Shown one piece after another: positions 1 to 11,812 of a stretch of DNA of 64,000 nucleotides (positions are counted from its first letter, which is position 1; every line of letters begins with the position of its first letter). The DNA lies in assembly GCF_003473485.1 (NCBI RefSeq), contig NC_053043.1, positions 1,188,001 through 1,252,000 on the forward strand, read 5' to 3'. The translations under genes were made by a program, and so were the position numbers. A model generated the notes under the pieces. That model saw nothing but the letters and a program-made list of their open reading frames with translations, ran no database searches and was not told the origin of the DNA. This stretch comes from Medicago truncatula. Its lineage: Eukaryota > Streptophyta > Magnoliopsida > Fabales > Fabaceae.

Positions 1-282
1 TATGTATTCACTTTCGTCTTACCTGATTAGTGATTACATACAACATTAGTTCCTAATGTGGCCAAAACAATACAGTTAACAAGTCAGTTATAAGAATCCT
101 AAAAGATAACTCCAAATTTTTTTGCATATTACGAGTACACTGGGTGATTGAAAACTCTAAGTTTGTACATATTTTTCTTGAGACTATTGAAATTTCATAC
201 TTCAAATGTTGCATAAAATGGTAAAAAAGTAACAATACAAAATGGTAAAAAACTAACAACACAAATTTACAAAAAATGGAGC

Positions 283-1347
283 CTATGCTGCATAGCACTG
301 CATGTGACCAACACCATCAATATCACTTATGTGCTCTTTCAATCCAACGGCTACACTTTCACACTTTCTCACTCCATCCAACGCTTCTGATTTCTCGGAC
401 ATTTCCATCAACGAAACTCTTCTATTCTTCTTCTTCTTCTGCACCACCGCTTCCAGACCCACCGGTGCCGGAGCAGGAGCCTCCGCCTCGGAATATCCCT
501 CCGGTGGAAAAGATATACCTGAATCAGAATGTTGTGGAGACAAAACGGGCGCAGCAGAAGGAGCGGTACCGAAATTCACCGAAGAATGAACGTGAATCCT
601 TCCAATTTCCGGCGATTGCGCTGGTTCCGGTGCTGGTGGTTTTACCGGAGCTTCAACCGCATGACTAGAGCCGCCGCCTTGCCTTCCTGTAACATTGAAC
701 GAAACCGATCTTGGAACCGGATCAAGAACCGTTTGATTTTGCTTTTCCGGCGAATGCGGAATCCTTCTTGGAGTGAAATGACGGTGATCTGGTGAATGAA
801 TCGGATTTACCGGCGCCGGCGCCGGAGAAGTGAAATCAACCGATCTAACATTAAGAATTCCAGCAAGACCGTGCACAGTAACATGACGACCGTAAAATAA
901 TCCCGGAAAAGCAACTTCCACACCGCCAACAGTCGTAACAGAAGAAGAACCAGATCGGCGCGTGAACGAAATACGGCGCGTGGATAACATCGTAGGGAGC
1001 GTGTAACCGTTAGGAAGAAGACGAAGCTCAGAAAGAGTGAGACGGCGTGGAATGATATGATAACGGAGAGTATCGGTGTAAGACGACGCAGTTTGCGTCA
1101 TGTCGAGAGCGAAGAGTGAAGAATCAGTGGGAGCGAAGAAAGTGAAAGAGTTTGTGGCGTTTGAATTTGGATCAAGAAGATCGATTCGAAGATCGGAGGT
1201 GAGGATTGCATTGCAGAAGAGGTGGTAACCGCGTGATCGGAGAGTGTTGAGCATTGAATCGAATTCTCTGTTGGGGATTGAATTCACCACCGTGACGGCG
1301 TTAGCAACAAGAAGAAGAAGCACCATAAGAGGAAAAATCGAACTCAT
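283..1347 (-). CDS. Fasciclin-like arabinogalactan protein, single FAS1 domain
   Basis: Intronless, 354 residues, starting at the ATG at 1347. Residues 1-23 are a hydrophobic signal peptide ending near VVNS-IP. One FAS1 domain follows (about 25-175), with the H1-like stretch SFTFFAPTDSSLFALD, the central YH pair in TLRYHIIPRRLT and an H2-like VTVHGLAGILNV. After it comes a Pro/Ala/Ser-rich region with PAPAP, KPPAPEPAQSP and EAPAPAPV, the kind of sequence that is hydroxylated and arabinogalactosylated. N-glycosylation sequons include NAT, NQT and NVT. The C-terminus is polar and ends CYAA, so no GPI-anchor signal is visible. Family knowledge: FAS1 arabinogalactan proteins act at the cell surface or wall in adhesion and wall assembly. 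The single FAS1 domain and missing anchor resemble the Arabidopsis FLA19/20/21 group; that subgroup is an inference. Confidence 0.9.
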   Translation of the reverse strand: MSSIFPLMVLLLLVANAVTVVNSIPNREFDSMLNTLRSRGYHLFCNAILTSDLRIDLLDPNSNATNSFTFFAPTDSSLFALDMTQTASSYTDTLRYHIIPRRLTLSELRLLPNGYTLPTMLSTRRISFTRRSGSSSVTTVGGVEVAFPGLFYGRHVTVHGLAGILNVRSVDFTSPAPAPVNPIHSPDHRHFTPRRIPHSPEKQNQTVLDPVPRSVSFNVTGRQGGGSSHAVEAPVKPPAPEPAQSPEIGRIHVHSSVNFGTAPSAAPVLSPQHSDSGISFPPEGYSEAEAPAPAPVGLEAVVQKKKKNRRVSLMEMSEKSEALDGVRKCESVAVGLKEHISDIDGVGHMQCYAA

Positions 1348-1837
1348 TTTTTCAAGATTTCTTCACGCACAAGAAAGATGAACAAGATTGAAACTGTTAC
1401 TGTTACTTTCTTCTTTTTGCGGGATGGGTTTTTTCTTTGAAGTTTTACTTTGACGGTTTTTTCTGTTATATTTATTGGAAATTTCAACCTTTCTTATTGT
1501 TGGGCTTGGGCTTTCCTTTTTGGGTTACTTCTATCTTCATGGGCTTCTGTTACATAATCAAACTTGCGAAGAAAGACGAGAGATGCTAAATTGGTGTGGG
1601 TCCCACGCTTTTGCTTTTCCCTTCAAACTTTCGAAGAAAGACGAGAGAAGTTCTACTTTTCATTTCATTTTTTTTTTCCTTTTTTACCCTTACCTTCTAC
1701 ATCAACTATGGATGGCAACATCAAAATTAAAACTTATATTATCCATTTGCTACATAATCAGATCTATAATCCATTTCCTTTTCTTTGATACATGGCAGGT
1801 ATCATAATCATATCTATATATCAAAGAGTGAATTGAT

Positions 1838-2030
1838 TTTTTTTTAAAATAGCCAAAATTTATTCCAATAGCAAAAACATCACAAGCTGAGATGTTGTGC
1901 TTGGCAAAAGCCACAAGTACACAGGAACAGAAGAAACACAGGCAAGGCTGAAAAATTAACGCCTAAGCCCCACACTAGCAATCACAAAATACATAAAAGC
2001 TGCTTCGTACAAGGACAAATAGTAAGTATT
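1838..2030 (-). mobile_element. LINE-like 3' tail (degenerate)
   Basis: On the minus strand the segment ends in the AT-rich run GGAATAAATTTTGGCTATTTT followed by an A-rich tail (T-run at about 1838-1846 on plus). This is how plant L1-type retrotransposon 3' ends look. No reverse transcriptase coding is recognisable and the 5' limit is approximate. Confidence 0.3.
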
Positions 2031-2886
2031 TGAAAATTTTCATCTCTATTCACTTCCCTGCTATCTTGTTTCATCTAATAAAAAATGGAAAAAGTCCCTA
2101 AAAGCTGCTTCGTTTGCATGTGGTTGGTAGCTTGACTCGTGATATTAATTCACGTGCACATCACAATCTTGATCACATTGCGTGCAAGGCCAAGTCAAGA
2201 TCCTCATTTCTTTTCTTCTTCTTTTGAGTTTTTGACTCGGACATATTTTATTCAAGTATTTTGTGTGTGGAATTGGTTCTCTAACACGAGCATTTGTTTT
2301 ACATGAATTTTATACAAATGAGTTGAACGTGAGATTTTGTTTTTTGAGGGGGAATGTGAGATTATTTATATTTTGATTTAGTTATGAACATATAATCACT
2401 ATATTTTGAGCTAAAAATTACAACGATAAATTCCAACAATAACTTATAATTCATTCTAATGATTTTAACTTTATCTCTTTCGATTTTAGTGAAGGCATGG
2501 TGTCTTAATCTCCTTTTGTTTATGTTTATGAATAGTGTTGTTTGAATTTCATACGTACTCTCAAATCTTCTCTCTTTTAAAACATATGTTGCATTTTTAT
2601 AATGTATATTATTTACATAATTTATTTTGGCTCCATCTTTTTAGCTTACATATAAATATGAATGTCAGTATGTAAGATGTTGTTTGATTTATATATAATT
2701 CTATGACATGTATTTTAAAACCGAGCGAGTAAATGATAGTCGAGTATAGCACCTTAATTTTTTTTCCAACAAAATTAAATTTAAACTTGCAATAATTGAT
2801 CAAACTCGATACTTTTATGGCCCTGTTTTCATGATTATGCCCAAAGCCCGCAAATGTGACGAAGCTTGCCTTTATACATACATAAT

Positions 2887-2971
2887 TTTTTTTTGCGGTG
2901 GACGAGTTTTGAACACAAAACTTTACATATATTATACATCGTCCCTATCAACTTAACCAATGCCATGAGGA
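2887..2971 (-). mobile_element. tRNA-derived SINE with target site duplication
   Basis: Read on minus, the element has a box A-like part (GGTTAAGTTGATAGGGACG) and a box B-like part (GTGTTCAAAACTCG), then a short A-tail. The identical 14-bp sequence TATACATACATAAT flanks it at 2873-2886 and 2972-2985, as expected for a target site duplication. It belongs with the SINEs at 53320 and 59284. Confidence 0.7.
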
Positions 2972-3282
2972 TATACATACATAATATATACAGTTACCTA
3001 CATATTTCTCACTATTCCACCAATATTTAAACTCTCAACCTTTATATTTGAGCATCATTTATTCTAAAGGATGTTGAATGAATTTTGGGTGTACAAAAAT
3101 AATTCCTCTTAAACTTTTGACAAAAACTTAAGGTAATAACACATAATGTATGAAAAAAATGACTTACCATGACTTAAGGTAACAATTCAAAAATAAATTA
3201 GTGTGATGTCGTAGTCGCCACCGCCACCGCCATGCAGCAAATAAAAGCATTTATTAATTCGGTGAAGCAATGTCTGAGATTT

Positions 3283-3288
3283 TATAAA
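3283..3288 (+). promoter_or_regulatory. TATA box of the BAHD gene
   Basis: TATAAA lies 63 bases before the ATG at 3351. Between them is an A-rich leader with repeated CAAAA units, typical of a short plant 5' UTR. Position and motif are seen; use is inferred. Confidence 0.45.
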
Positions 3289-3350
3289 GAGTGGTATCAA
3301 TGATCAAGTAAAACACAACACAAAACAAAACAAAACAAAGCAAAGAAAAA

Positions 3351-4724
3351 ATGGTGAAACAGAACTCAAACAATAGCAACAACTGCGAGATCATAAAACT
3401 TGAAACCTTAAACACAATAGTCATAAAACCCTCCAAACCCACACCACCACACCTTAAAACCTTCAAACTCTCTTTACTCGACCAACTTTCACCCAATATC
3501 CATGGCAACACCACTTTCTTCTACCCAAACCATTCTTCTGATTCTTCTTTCTCCCGAAAATCAAAACTTCTTCATAACTCACTCTCACAAACACTATCCC
3601 TTTTTTACCCTCTAGCCGGACGTGTCCAAGACGCCACCACCATTAACTGCACCGACGATGGCGTTTTCTTCATCGAATCACAAACCACCAGCAATCTCTC
3701 CGATATCCTCACAAACCCTAATTTCAACACGCTTGAATGCTTCCTCCCAACTACCCAAGAAAAACAAAACATGCTCTTAGTAATCCGTTTCACTTTGTTC
3801 AGTTGTGGTTCCACCGCAATTACCGTGTCCCTTACACATAAGATCGTTGACTTTAACACACTCATCACATTCCTAACCACTTGGACCGTCGTCTGCGGCG
3901 GAACACAACCGGTTTCACTCCCGGACTTAACCACTGCAGCCACTCTCTTTCCGGCGAGAGAAATTCCTGGTATGTCTGCTTCCATTAAAACTTCAACCAA
4001 AATATTCACTTCTAGAAGATTCATTTTCGAAGCTTCGAAAATAGAAGAACTCAAGAGAAAAATCAAAAGCAAAATAGAATGCCAAAACGAGCTTCAGTTT
4101 CATCCTTCTAGGGTTGAAGTTGTTCTAGCTCTCATTTGGAAATGTGCTCTTTCAGCATCTTCTCGTTCAAAAACGACGTCGTTTAAGCAGCGTTCGATAT
4201 TGTTCCAAGCAGTGAACCTCCGTCCAAGAATGGACCCCACCATTCCAGAAACCGCCGTCGGAAACTTGGTGTGGCCGTTTGCGGTGACGGTAGAAGAAGA
4301 GAGCCATGTAGCGTTGCATGAGATGGTGAAAAGAATGAGGAAGGGTATAATGGAATTTATAGAAAAGAAAGCAGAGAAGTTTAAAGAGGAAGGTGGGTTT
4401 AAAGTGGTGATGGAGAGTTTGAAAGAGAGGGTTGAGATTTTGAAAGGGAATAATAAGAATGAGAATGAGGAGGGTAGTTTGGTAATTTACAAATGTTCGA
4501 GTTGGTGTAAATTTCCATTGCTTGAGTTTGACTTTGAGTGGGGAAAGCCTGTGTGGAGTTGCAGTGTGAATAATTTGGTGAGTAATACGATTGCTTTGAT
4601 GGATACAAAAGATGGTGGTGGAGTTGAAGCTTTTGTTACTCTTGATGAGGATGAGATGGGGTTTTTTGAACAAGATCAAGAGTTGCTACAATATGCTTTG
4701 CTTAATCCTACAATTATCATTTGA
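3351..4724 (+). CDS. BAHD acyltransferase (vinorine synthase/alcohol acyltransferase type)
   Basis: Intronless, 457 residues, the usual BAHD length. The N-terminal half carries YPLAGR (86-91) and the catalytic HxxxD motif as HKIVD (163-167). The C-terminal half has NLRPRMDP (289-296) and the structural DFGWG motif as DFEWG (394-398) followed by KPVW. BAHD enzymes are cytosolic and move acyl groups from CoA thioesters to alcohols or amines of specialised metabolites. The His of HxxxD is the general base, so the enzyme should be active. Two departures are seen: the residue after HxxxD is Phe, not the common Gly, and the third residue of DFGWG is Glu. The overall layout resembles the vinorine synthase-like clade, but the substrate cannot be told from sequence. 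The gene stands alone, divergent from the fasciclin-like gene. Confidence 0.92.
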   Translation: MVKQNSNNSNNCEIIKLETLNTIVIKPSKPTPPHLKTFKLSLLDQLSPNIHGNTTFFYPNHSSDSSFSRKSKLLHNSLSQTLSLFYPLAGRVQDATTINCTDDGVFFIESQTTSNLSDILTNPNFNTLECFLPTTQEKQNMLLVIRFTLFSCGSTAITVSLTHKIVDFNTLITFLTTWTVVCGGTQPVSLPDLTTAATLFPAREIPGMSASIKTSTKIFTSRRFIFEASKIEELKRKIKSKIECQNELQFHPSRVEVVLALIWKCALSASSRSKTTSFKQRSILFQAVNLRPRMDPTIPETAVGNLVWPFAVTVEEESHVALHEMVKRMRKGIMEFIEKKAEKFKEEGGFKVVMESLKERVEILKGNNKNENEEGSLVIYKCSSWCKFPLLEFDFEWGKPVWSCSVNNLVSNTIALMDTKDGGGVEAFVTLDEDEMGFFEQDQELLQYALLNPTIII

Positions 4725-5810
4725 ATTCAAGCACTTCTCATGCTGCCATAATGTTTTATATTATCCATATCCATTTGGAGAAACAATCATATATATGTTT
4801 TTCAAAGATCCCTTAGAATATATATATATATATCATATATATGTTTCATAAAAAAGTAACAACCATTTATGTAAAATATATTTCAAAGCATTTTTGGTTA
4901 ATAAATTTATGTCTTTTTTGTAAGAGATGGTTTGACCTTTTAGTTAATAAATTTATTTATTATTCCATTTGGAAGCATTCTACTTGATAAATTAACATAA
5001 GACAAAAAAATCGATAAGTAATTCATTTTTACTGCATAGTGGACTATACTGTTCCATATAACACTTATCCAACTCATAATATTTTTATGGTGAATATTTA
5101 AGCAATTCATAAGGTACCATCGCTTAATTAATTCCTTTGGTTGTTGATTGCATATATGTCCTCCAATAAGATACTATGTAATTTTTTATGGAACTCAAAT
5201 TGTTACATAGATGTCCTCCAATGAAAACAAAATTATGGAATCCCTATATAGTTAGGGATGGACATATGAACAAAGTTTCGGTGTGACTAAACAAATAACA
5301 ATTGATTGTTAAAATTTTACTATTTTCGTTGCTAATCAAGTTTATGGATATATATGAACTCTTACTTTACCACCAAAAAAAGAAACTTTTATTTTACATA
5401 TCTCCTTTAAATATAAGAGTAGATTATATGGTGTAGTGTTTGACTTATGACTATGTTCTGTTTGAATCTTGGTTGGTAAAAACTAAGGAGAATTAAATTT
5501 ACCCTTCTCGAGTTTAAGTATAGAATGTGCAATGCTATTTGCGGCTAAAGGAAATAATCACAAGTTTTACGAATTGTTAAAAAAGGGAAAATATTTTTGT
5601 CCGAATTTGTGGCCAACATTTTCTTATACGAACACAAAAAGAAGTAAAATAACATAATTACTGAGTAGTTAATTCACTAATTGAACTAATTTGATGCTTG
5701 AACACATGCTGCATGATTAATGAATTGTTCTCGAAGCCATGATCATCCACATTACATTTTTTTTCTTTCTTTCACAAAACAGTGAGAGAGTATATAATAT
5801 GGTCACACTT
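4725..5810. other. Intergenic stretch, no gene seen
   Basis: AT-rich DNA between the convergent BAHD and SWEET genes, so it should contain both 3' UTRs. It has a short TA run near 4818-4832. No other coding or RNA feature is recognised. Confidence 0.5.
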
Positions 5811-7532
5811 TTACACCACGCATTGAAATTCTATAGCTTCCACGTTGTTGTCATGCTTCTCTTTTGCATCTTCCTCACCTACTTTCTTTACTTGAAATTG
5901 TTGGTTAATCACGTCTTCAATACTCTCTTTATTTTCATCCAAAGGAATTGGAAACACTTCTGAAGACCCTAACGGGTTCACAACAACAATGTTTATCACT
6001 GCTTGCTCCTTCTCCTTCTCAACACTATATTTCGAGTAATAGCCATATAACACCATCTGAATTATTCCCAATATGAACCCAACTACATTTGGGAGCTGCC
6101 AAAAAAAAGTGTTAATTAATAATTAGTATACAACTATACATAGCTGATGATAATTGTAATCATTTTTAATAAATTAATTTAATTTAATACATTATATACT
6201 TACATAAATGCAAATATCCCTTTTAACAAAACCGTATAGAAACCATACTACGGCACTTAATGTAAGAAAAAGTGACAAATTGAAGGGCATAAATTCTACA
6301 CTCTTTGTTTTAACGACCCGTACCTACACATAGATAATAAATTATGAGTTTGACAAAAGTTATTGATATAGAAATTAATTAGTTGAAATTGAAATTGAAA
6401 TTATATATACTTGACTTACCACAATGCTTAATGGTGCTGCAAAGACACTAATTGATATGGATGTACAAATCCATCCAAGGACTTGAACACGGTGGTTTTC
6501 AGGTATAGAAAATTGTATGATCAAGAAGATCAAGACAAATGAAACCACATTTAACGCAGCACAAAGTTTGATGGTTAATTTCTGCAATTAAAAACAAATT
6601 AAACATTTTTTTCTTCAATAAATAGAATAAAACAACTTAATTTTGTAACACATATTTTTAATCAATAAATAGAATTTATAATATTTACCCTGGCATCCTT
6701 GGTTGCATAAGCTATGTACATGATACAGTAGATAATCTCTATGACACATCCAAATGCATTTATCGAAACAATGAAAATTGCATTTGTTTGAATTCCATAG
6801 TATAGCCAAAGCATTGAACTGAATAATGCTACCAAGTATGGTAGTGATTGGAAACATTCCGTGCTTTTCTTTTTGTATATTTGGATAAAAGTAGGCCTGC
6901 AATAATATATATATACACATTTACGCCAACGAAAAAAAAAATATAGTTAGTTCAGTTTTTTATATATTTAATTTAATAAACTTATAATAAAAATCGGCAT
7001 GATTTAATAATATATATTCTGTTTAAATTTACTTACAGAGGAGCCAAGTACACCATGCAGGAAATTATGTTACCTGCAAATCAAAAGAAAAATATGTTGA
7101 TTTGTTAGTTTTTTTAAATAAAAAAATTGTTATAATTGAAACTATAGGTTGCAAAATCGACAAAACAATCGTTAGAGTGTGAAAAAGAATTTTCAACAAC
7201 TATATATGAAGTTGGAATTTGTGATCAACCCATACGTCAACTATAATTCATAATCATAGCAAGGGGGCTATCACCTATTCACTACTTCCAAAAGATGGAA
7301 AATAAAAGAAAAAAAATACGTACTATAGGAACTTTAGTTGGAAATTAAGATAGTACAAAATATGAAAAATCATATATGAGCAAGAAAATTGAAAAGGAAA
7401 AGAAAAAGGTATAATCCAAACACATTTTGCTGAATCAAGAAAGAAGGAAAGAAAGAAAGAAAGAAAGAAAACGTTACCTAGTAAGCCAAAAGCAATGACT
7501 AAAAAATGGTGGTTCATCGAAATCATAGCCAT
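5811..7532 (-). CDS. SWEET sugar transporter (MtN3/saliva family), six exons
   Basis: Exons (minus): 7478-7532, 7037-7073, 6689-6896, 6420-6581, 6204-6323, 5811-6095. They join to 867 nt, 288 residues, with no internal stop. The 37-bp second exon is typical of plant SWEETs. The first MtN3 repeat includes [25 protein letters not shown] and [20 protein letters not shown]. The second includes [34 protein letters not shown] and [20 protein letters not shown]. Seven membrane helices (3+1+3) are expected. A hydrophilic C-tail of about 70 residues ends the protein. SWEETs are uniporters that move sugars down their gradient. The [12 protein letters not shown] and long-tail features fit clade III (SWEET9-15), mostly sucrose exporters of the plasma membrane; substrate is inferred. 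I chose the ATG at 7532, matching family N-termini; the open frame runs further upstream only by chance. Two decayed relatives lie at 11.7 and 13.3 kb. Confidence 0.95.
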
Positions 7533-7707
7533 GATTTTCTTCTTCGTTTTCTTCTCAAGATTTTGATCTAGCAGAAGAAAATAGCTAGCACAAGGTTTCT
7601 TTGGGGTTGGGACTTGGGAAGAGAAAACCTTATAGGTTGGTTTTTCTTCCAAAGCAACCCCTTAATGTGATGTAGGTACTGAATGAAGATTTGTTGAGCA
7701 ACTCTTG

Positions 7708-7716
7708 CTATTTATA
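7708..7716 (-). promoter_or_regulatory. TATA box of the SWEET gene
   Basis: TATAAATAG on the minus strand, about 175 bases before the chosen ATG. It is a near-consensus plant TATA box, with a plausible pyrimidine-rich start region downstream. Confidence 0.45.
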
Positions 7717-10700
7717 CACATTCGAACACTGAGTGAGAAAGGTTAATAAAAAGATGAAAAATGAAGAAATAATTTTTTTAAAAAAAAGGGAACCAAAAAC
7801 AGAAAAAAATGGAACAAGTATGTATTGTTATGTTATTATTAGTGAATGTGCTATGTGACATTCATGTGTAATTGAGTCATTCAGGGTTCATGAAGGGTTT
7901 ATTCATTTTAGTAGGTAGCGTGCCACAAAACCATTTCCCTTCCCAATTCCCTTGAATTATTGCCTACGTGGCACATCAATTATGTATAAAGTGACAAAAA
8001 AATTTGGGACCTATATATATGTCATCAAAAAAATTAATTAACCCAATTGCATGAAACTCATAAGAAACTAACACGTGGTAAAAAATTGTGTGTGGTAGAT
8101 CTAGTTTAGGGGAGTTTTTTTATCTTTTTTACCTTATAGTTTAGTTTAACCACTTGAGTTAATCTATTAATGTTTAAAATTTGTAACTTCAAAGTGTTAT
8201 CACAATATTGTTAAGTTTGATCAACTGATGTCGACTTTAGTAAGTTAGTCCGAATAAAACTTTGATTTAATATTAAATGAGGTTATCGCAAGTGGTTGGT
8301 GAGATTAGATCAATCAAATTAGTTGATTTTTATCGAGTTTTTTAAAGAAGTTTAATATATACAAAGCTAATTTAAAATTCAGATTTATTACAAATGATTG
8401 AATGATAAGTGGATTCACCTCTAATTTTGGAGTAAAATGTCTTTTTTTTAGAACAATCATGAATTGTATTGAAATATTGTTTCTTATCGCGTCTCCAATT
8501 GATATATAGTTTCTGGTTATATATTTGGCGAACACTCTAGTGCCCTATCATTCAATAATTATAATCAAGTTCTTTTTCCGTAATTAAGTTATTAAAAAAA
8601 ATAAAAATAAATTGTCAGCATGTACCAGTGTCCAATAAAACTGAGATATGGAAGAATTTTTACTATTTACGATCGGAAATACGCATAGTAGCTATGGGCT
8701 AAAGAAGTCTTAGACAAGGGTATAAATACTTGGGATTAATAAAATTTTCTTCAATTTGGAAAGAAATTTAATTTTACATTCCAAAAAGATATGTGGAAGG
8801 TATGTAGAAGAAGGTAGGGGCAAGGGTAGATTCACATAACATTTCAAAACGATACCCTTCCCTATAGTTTGTTGTTTGTATGAGATGAATGATGGATGAA
8901 TTGCATCTAGTGACAAATTTCAATTAAAAATGCCAATGCCAATGCCATGCTGAATCGTACGTACACACACATTCTTTGCCGTTCTGGTGTTGAATTGTGT
9001 CATATTGTGTGAGCTAGCTGTTTTTATGTCCAAATTGAAGGTTTTTCATGTGTAAGAGGCACAACTCCCTCTTTGCCTATTCATTCCTTTCCTTGCAGTA
9101 CAAGTACATTATGCATGCAATCAATGATTTTTGGTCTTATTTTAGTTTTCTACAATCAAGTACCTACCTAGATAAGTCCAAAGTAAGACATTAATTTTGC
9201 TGTCGTATTCATTCAATTCAGTTTCTCGATGATTGGGATGATCGATTACTTGAGCTTGTGAACAATTTTCATTTTCCAATTCAATTCAAGGATATGGTGG
9301 TAGTATGTGATGAATGATGATGAATGCCTAACCTCTAACATGGTCAAATTTGCATTAAATACAGGCTTAATAATTGTATATATTTTTGGTTCCTATTGTT
9401 TTCAATTGCTTATATCAAGTTTTCATTCATTTTGTAACCAAAAAAAAAAAAGTTTTCATTCATTTTCAATCAAGAAAATACTTAATACTTCTTTAGAACA
9501 CCTTGTGCTAAAGAGGCGTCTTTGATAGTGTGAATATATACCATTTTTGCTTTTTCAAAAAAAAAAAAATACTCAATACTCCATAAAGTAATATTTTACT
9601 CAAGTGTCAACAAAAAGATTTTTTAAACAATCACTACAAAAACATGGTACTCCCTCCAACGCAAAATGATTCACCTTGTTTTTTTTTTTTAAGGATTGAT
9701 TCACCTTGTTGACGGTTTTAGATTTGGTGATGTACAATTTTGATATTTAATATCCCTAAAAGAAAAATTGACATTTAATATCTTTATTTATTTACCAACA
9801 ATATTATAAAAATCTAAGGGGGTGTATTGGATTAGGATTTTAAAAGAAAATTTTTGTATGAAAAAGTCTAATGAATTTTAAAAGATTATGCAAGATTTGA
9901 ATGACTTTTAAGATTTTAATTGTGTTTATGAATATTTAATAAAAATACTATCAAGATTAAAAGACTATCAAGATTTCCAAGGATTTATATTAAGAAGTTA
10001 ATTGTGTTTATCTTAGATGCTTATGTGATTTTTTTCCTTCTTTTCCAACACCGTGTAGTACACTATTAATTCGTTTCTAACATATAATAGACTTTGAAGA
10101 CAAGTATTACATTTTTTTTTTTAAGAATGCAAAGATTTATTACATATTAAAAATGGTTCTATACATAGAGTCATCTTAACAAAATAGTTTGAAGTAGAAC
10201 TAATAAATTGAACCAATAACTAAAAAATTTACAAGAATGAAATTATAGGAAGCCTCACAATCCACTAACATCATTCAAGTGAAGGTAGTTCTAACTAACT
10301 ATATATAGATCGGAAGTTTTCTAATCCCATAACAAAGTAACAAACGACCTTACTCTATGCAACTCAAAACTAATGAGAAAATAGAATTTCGTTAGATGGC
10401 ACAAAAAATAAAATTGTGAGATTATTGAATGAGTACTGTAATCACATTTTTAACTAAAAAATTTCACAAAATTTACTCCATAGTATTAGTCAATCATTGC
10501 TTGTGACAAATAACGGTGATCTATAAAACTCTATAATTTAGATTCCATCAGACCAACACACATTTTCATTGGACCTGTGCTTCGACGATCAAGTTATATG
10601 TGTACTGCTTCAACGTTTGTTGATTGCATTTAATTGATGAAAAAGATTAGTAGTATGTTTCTCATGGTATATGAAAAATTGAAAAAATAAATCAAAATTT

Positions 10701-11721
10701 AATTCCATGGTAAATTGGAAATAAAAACTTTAATTATAATATTTTCGGATCTTGTATATATTATATTATACATTGTTCTTATCAACTGAGATAAATTTAT
10801 AGGGATTGTTTTGTGGTCTTTGTTCGACTGATACAATTACAATCAAATTGAATGATTGATAATCAATGAAATATAAAGTGATAAAGAAAAATAATTTTTT
10901 TTCAAAAAAATAGTGATAAAGAAAAACAATTTAAAAATAATAAATGGGTTGAACCATTTGCGAATCTAAATCACATCGGATATGGAAAATGATCATTCTA
11001 GTTATCCCCTAATATTATCACTCTCTATATATTTCCGTTAAATTACAAGTTATATTTCCGTTAAATTACAAACATAAAGTTCACGTTCTCACAATCTTTG
11101 ACCTTTCAAGTGATTTATCTCTCCAACATCTTCTACCATAACAAACCAAGCACAATATGCTCTAAATTTCCATGAGTCTAAAACAAAGCTTCACCTTGCA
11201 TTTGAAGCGTACAAGCCAATTTACACACAAAAAAAAAAATACTAAAACATATCAAAAACATACTTAGTTGATGAGCATGATTAACTACAAGTCAATTCAG
11301 TTTTAATTTTGATTTTATGTTTGGAAAAAGGGGTTTAAAGGGACCTTAAATTTGATTTTCTTTTTTGAGTGAAAATTGATATTGATTACCGGAGTTTAAA
11401 GAAGATAAAATTGGGAATGAATAGCAAGAAAAAGAAAAAGAAAACAAAAATAGGAAGAGATATGTTATACTAGCTTTCTAGTGTAAATAAAAAAAAAAAA
11501 TTTGAAGAGGAACACACTCTCACCGCAAAACTATTTGTATCCATCGTTAAATAATTTGAATTAATGTTTTCAGACTTAATTGGCTATATATCTACAGATT
11601 GCTATTTTGACGGGTGTTTTCTTAACTTAACCAGATGGTTAGTTGAGAGAGGTTACTGCATTTTTTAAACTCTTAGGAGGGGTTAATTTTATTTTCCCTT
11701 AATTAAACTAATTAGATACTA
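7717..11721. other. Long intergenic stretch, no gene seen
   Basis: About 4 kb of AT-rich DNA upstream of the SWEET gene. Open frames are short and unrelated to known families. Repeat traces seen: a one-ended Stowaway-like terminus near 9651 (ACTCCCTCC), a LINE-like tail after a T-run near 10110, and a minus-strand SINE relic near 10742-10805. Confidence 0.5.
10110..10290 (-). mobile_element. LINE-like 3' tail (degenerate)
   Basis: A T-run at about 10111-10121 is followed by AT-rich sequence that, read on minus, ends GTAATAAATCTTTGCATTCTT plus an A-tail. This resembles plant LINE 3' ends. There is no coding support and the limits are approximate. Confidence 0.25.
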
Positions 11722-11812
11722 ACATAAATGTTAATGTCCTCTTGAAAGAAAAATCACATGACTACCTTCAGGCTTCAGTGCAAGAAAAAGTTACAAATAT
11801 AAGAGTGTTAAT
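11722..11812 (-). pseudogene. Decayed SWEET exon 5 fragment
   Basis: The plus-strand sequence ACATAAATG...CAAGAAAAAGTTACAAAT follows the SWEET exon 5 region at 6203-6290 (ACATAAATG...GTAAGAAAAAGTGACAAAT) in order and spacing, with many substitutions. Read on minus it gives fragments similar to LFLTL and VKRDICIY, with stops. No other exon of this copy was found nearby, so it is an isolated relic of a SWEET duplicate. Confidence 0.5.

Larger units (their letters stand above)
1348..3282. other. Intergenic stretch, no gene seen
   Basis: AT-rich spacer between the divergent fasciclin-like and BAHD genes, so both promoters should lie here. Open frames near 1475-1807 are short, low in complexity and match no family I recognise. 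The stretch holds a LINE-like tail (about 1838-2030) and a SINE (2887-2971), listed separately. Confidence 0.5.

Noticed and set aside
276-795. Plus-strand open frames opposite the fasciclin-like gene
   Set aside because: They are antisense shadows of a clear FAS1 protein; their own sequence has no domain and reflects the Pro/Ser-rich coding strand.
3605-4679. Minus-strand open frames opposite the BAHD gene
   Set aside because: The plus frame carries all BAHD motifs; the antisense frames match no family.
6375-6920. Separate small proteins in the SWEET region
   Set aside because: They are exon pieces of the single six-exon SWEET gene, partly in the wrong frame.
7533-7652. Longer N-terminus for the SWEET protein
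   Set aside because: The frame stays open upstream, but SWEETs start with a short peptide before the first helix, and the ATG at 7532 matches that.
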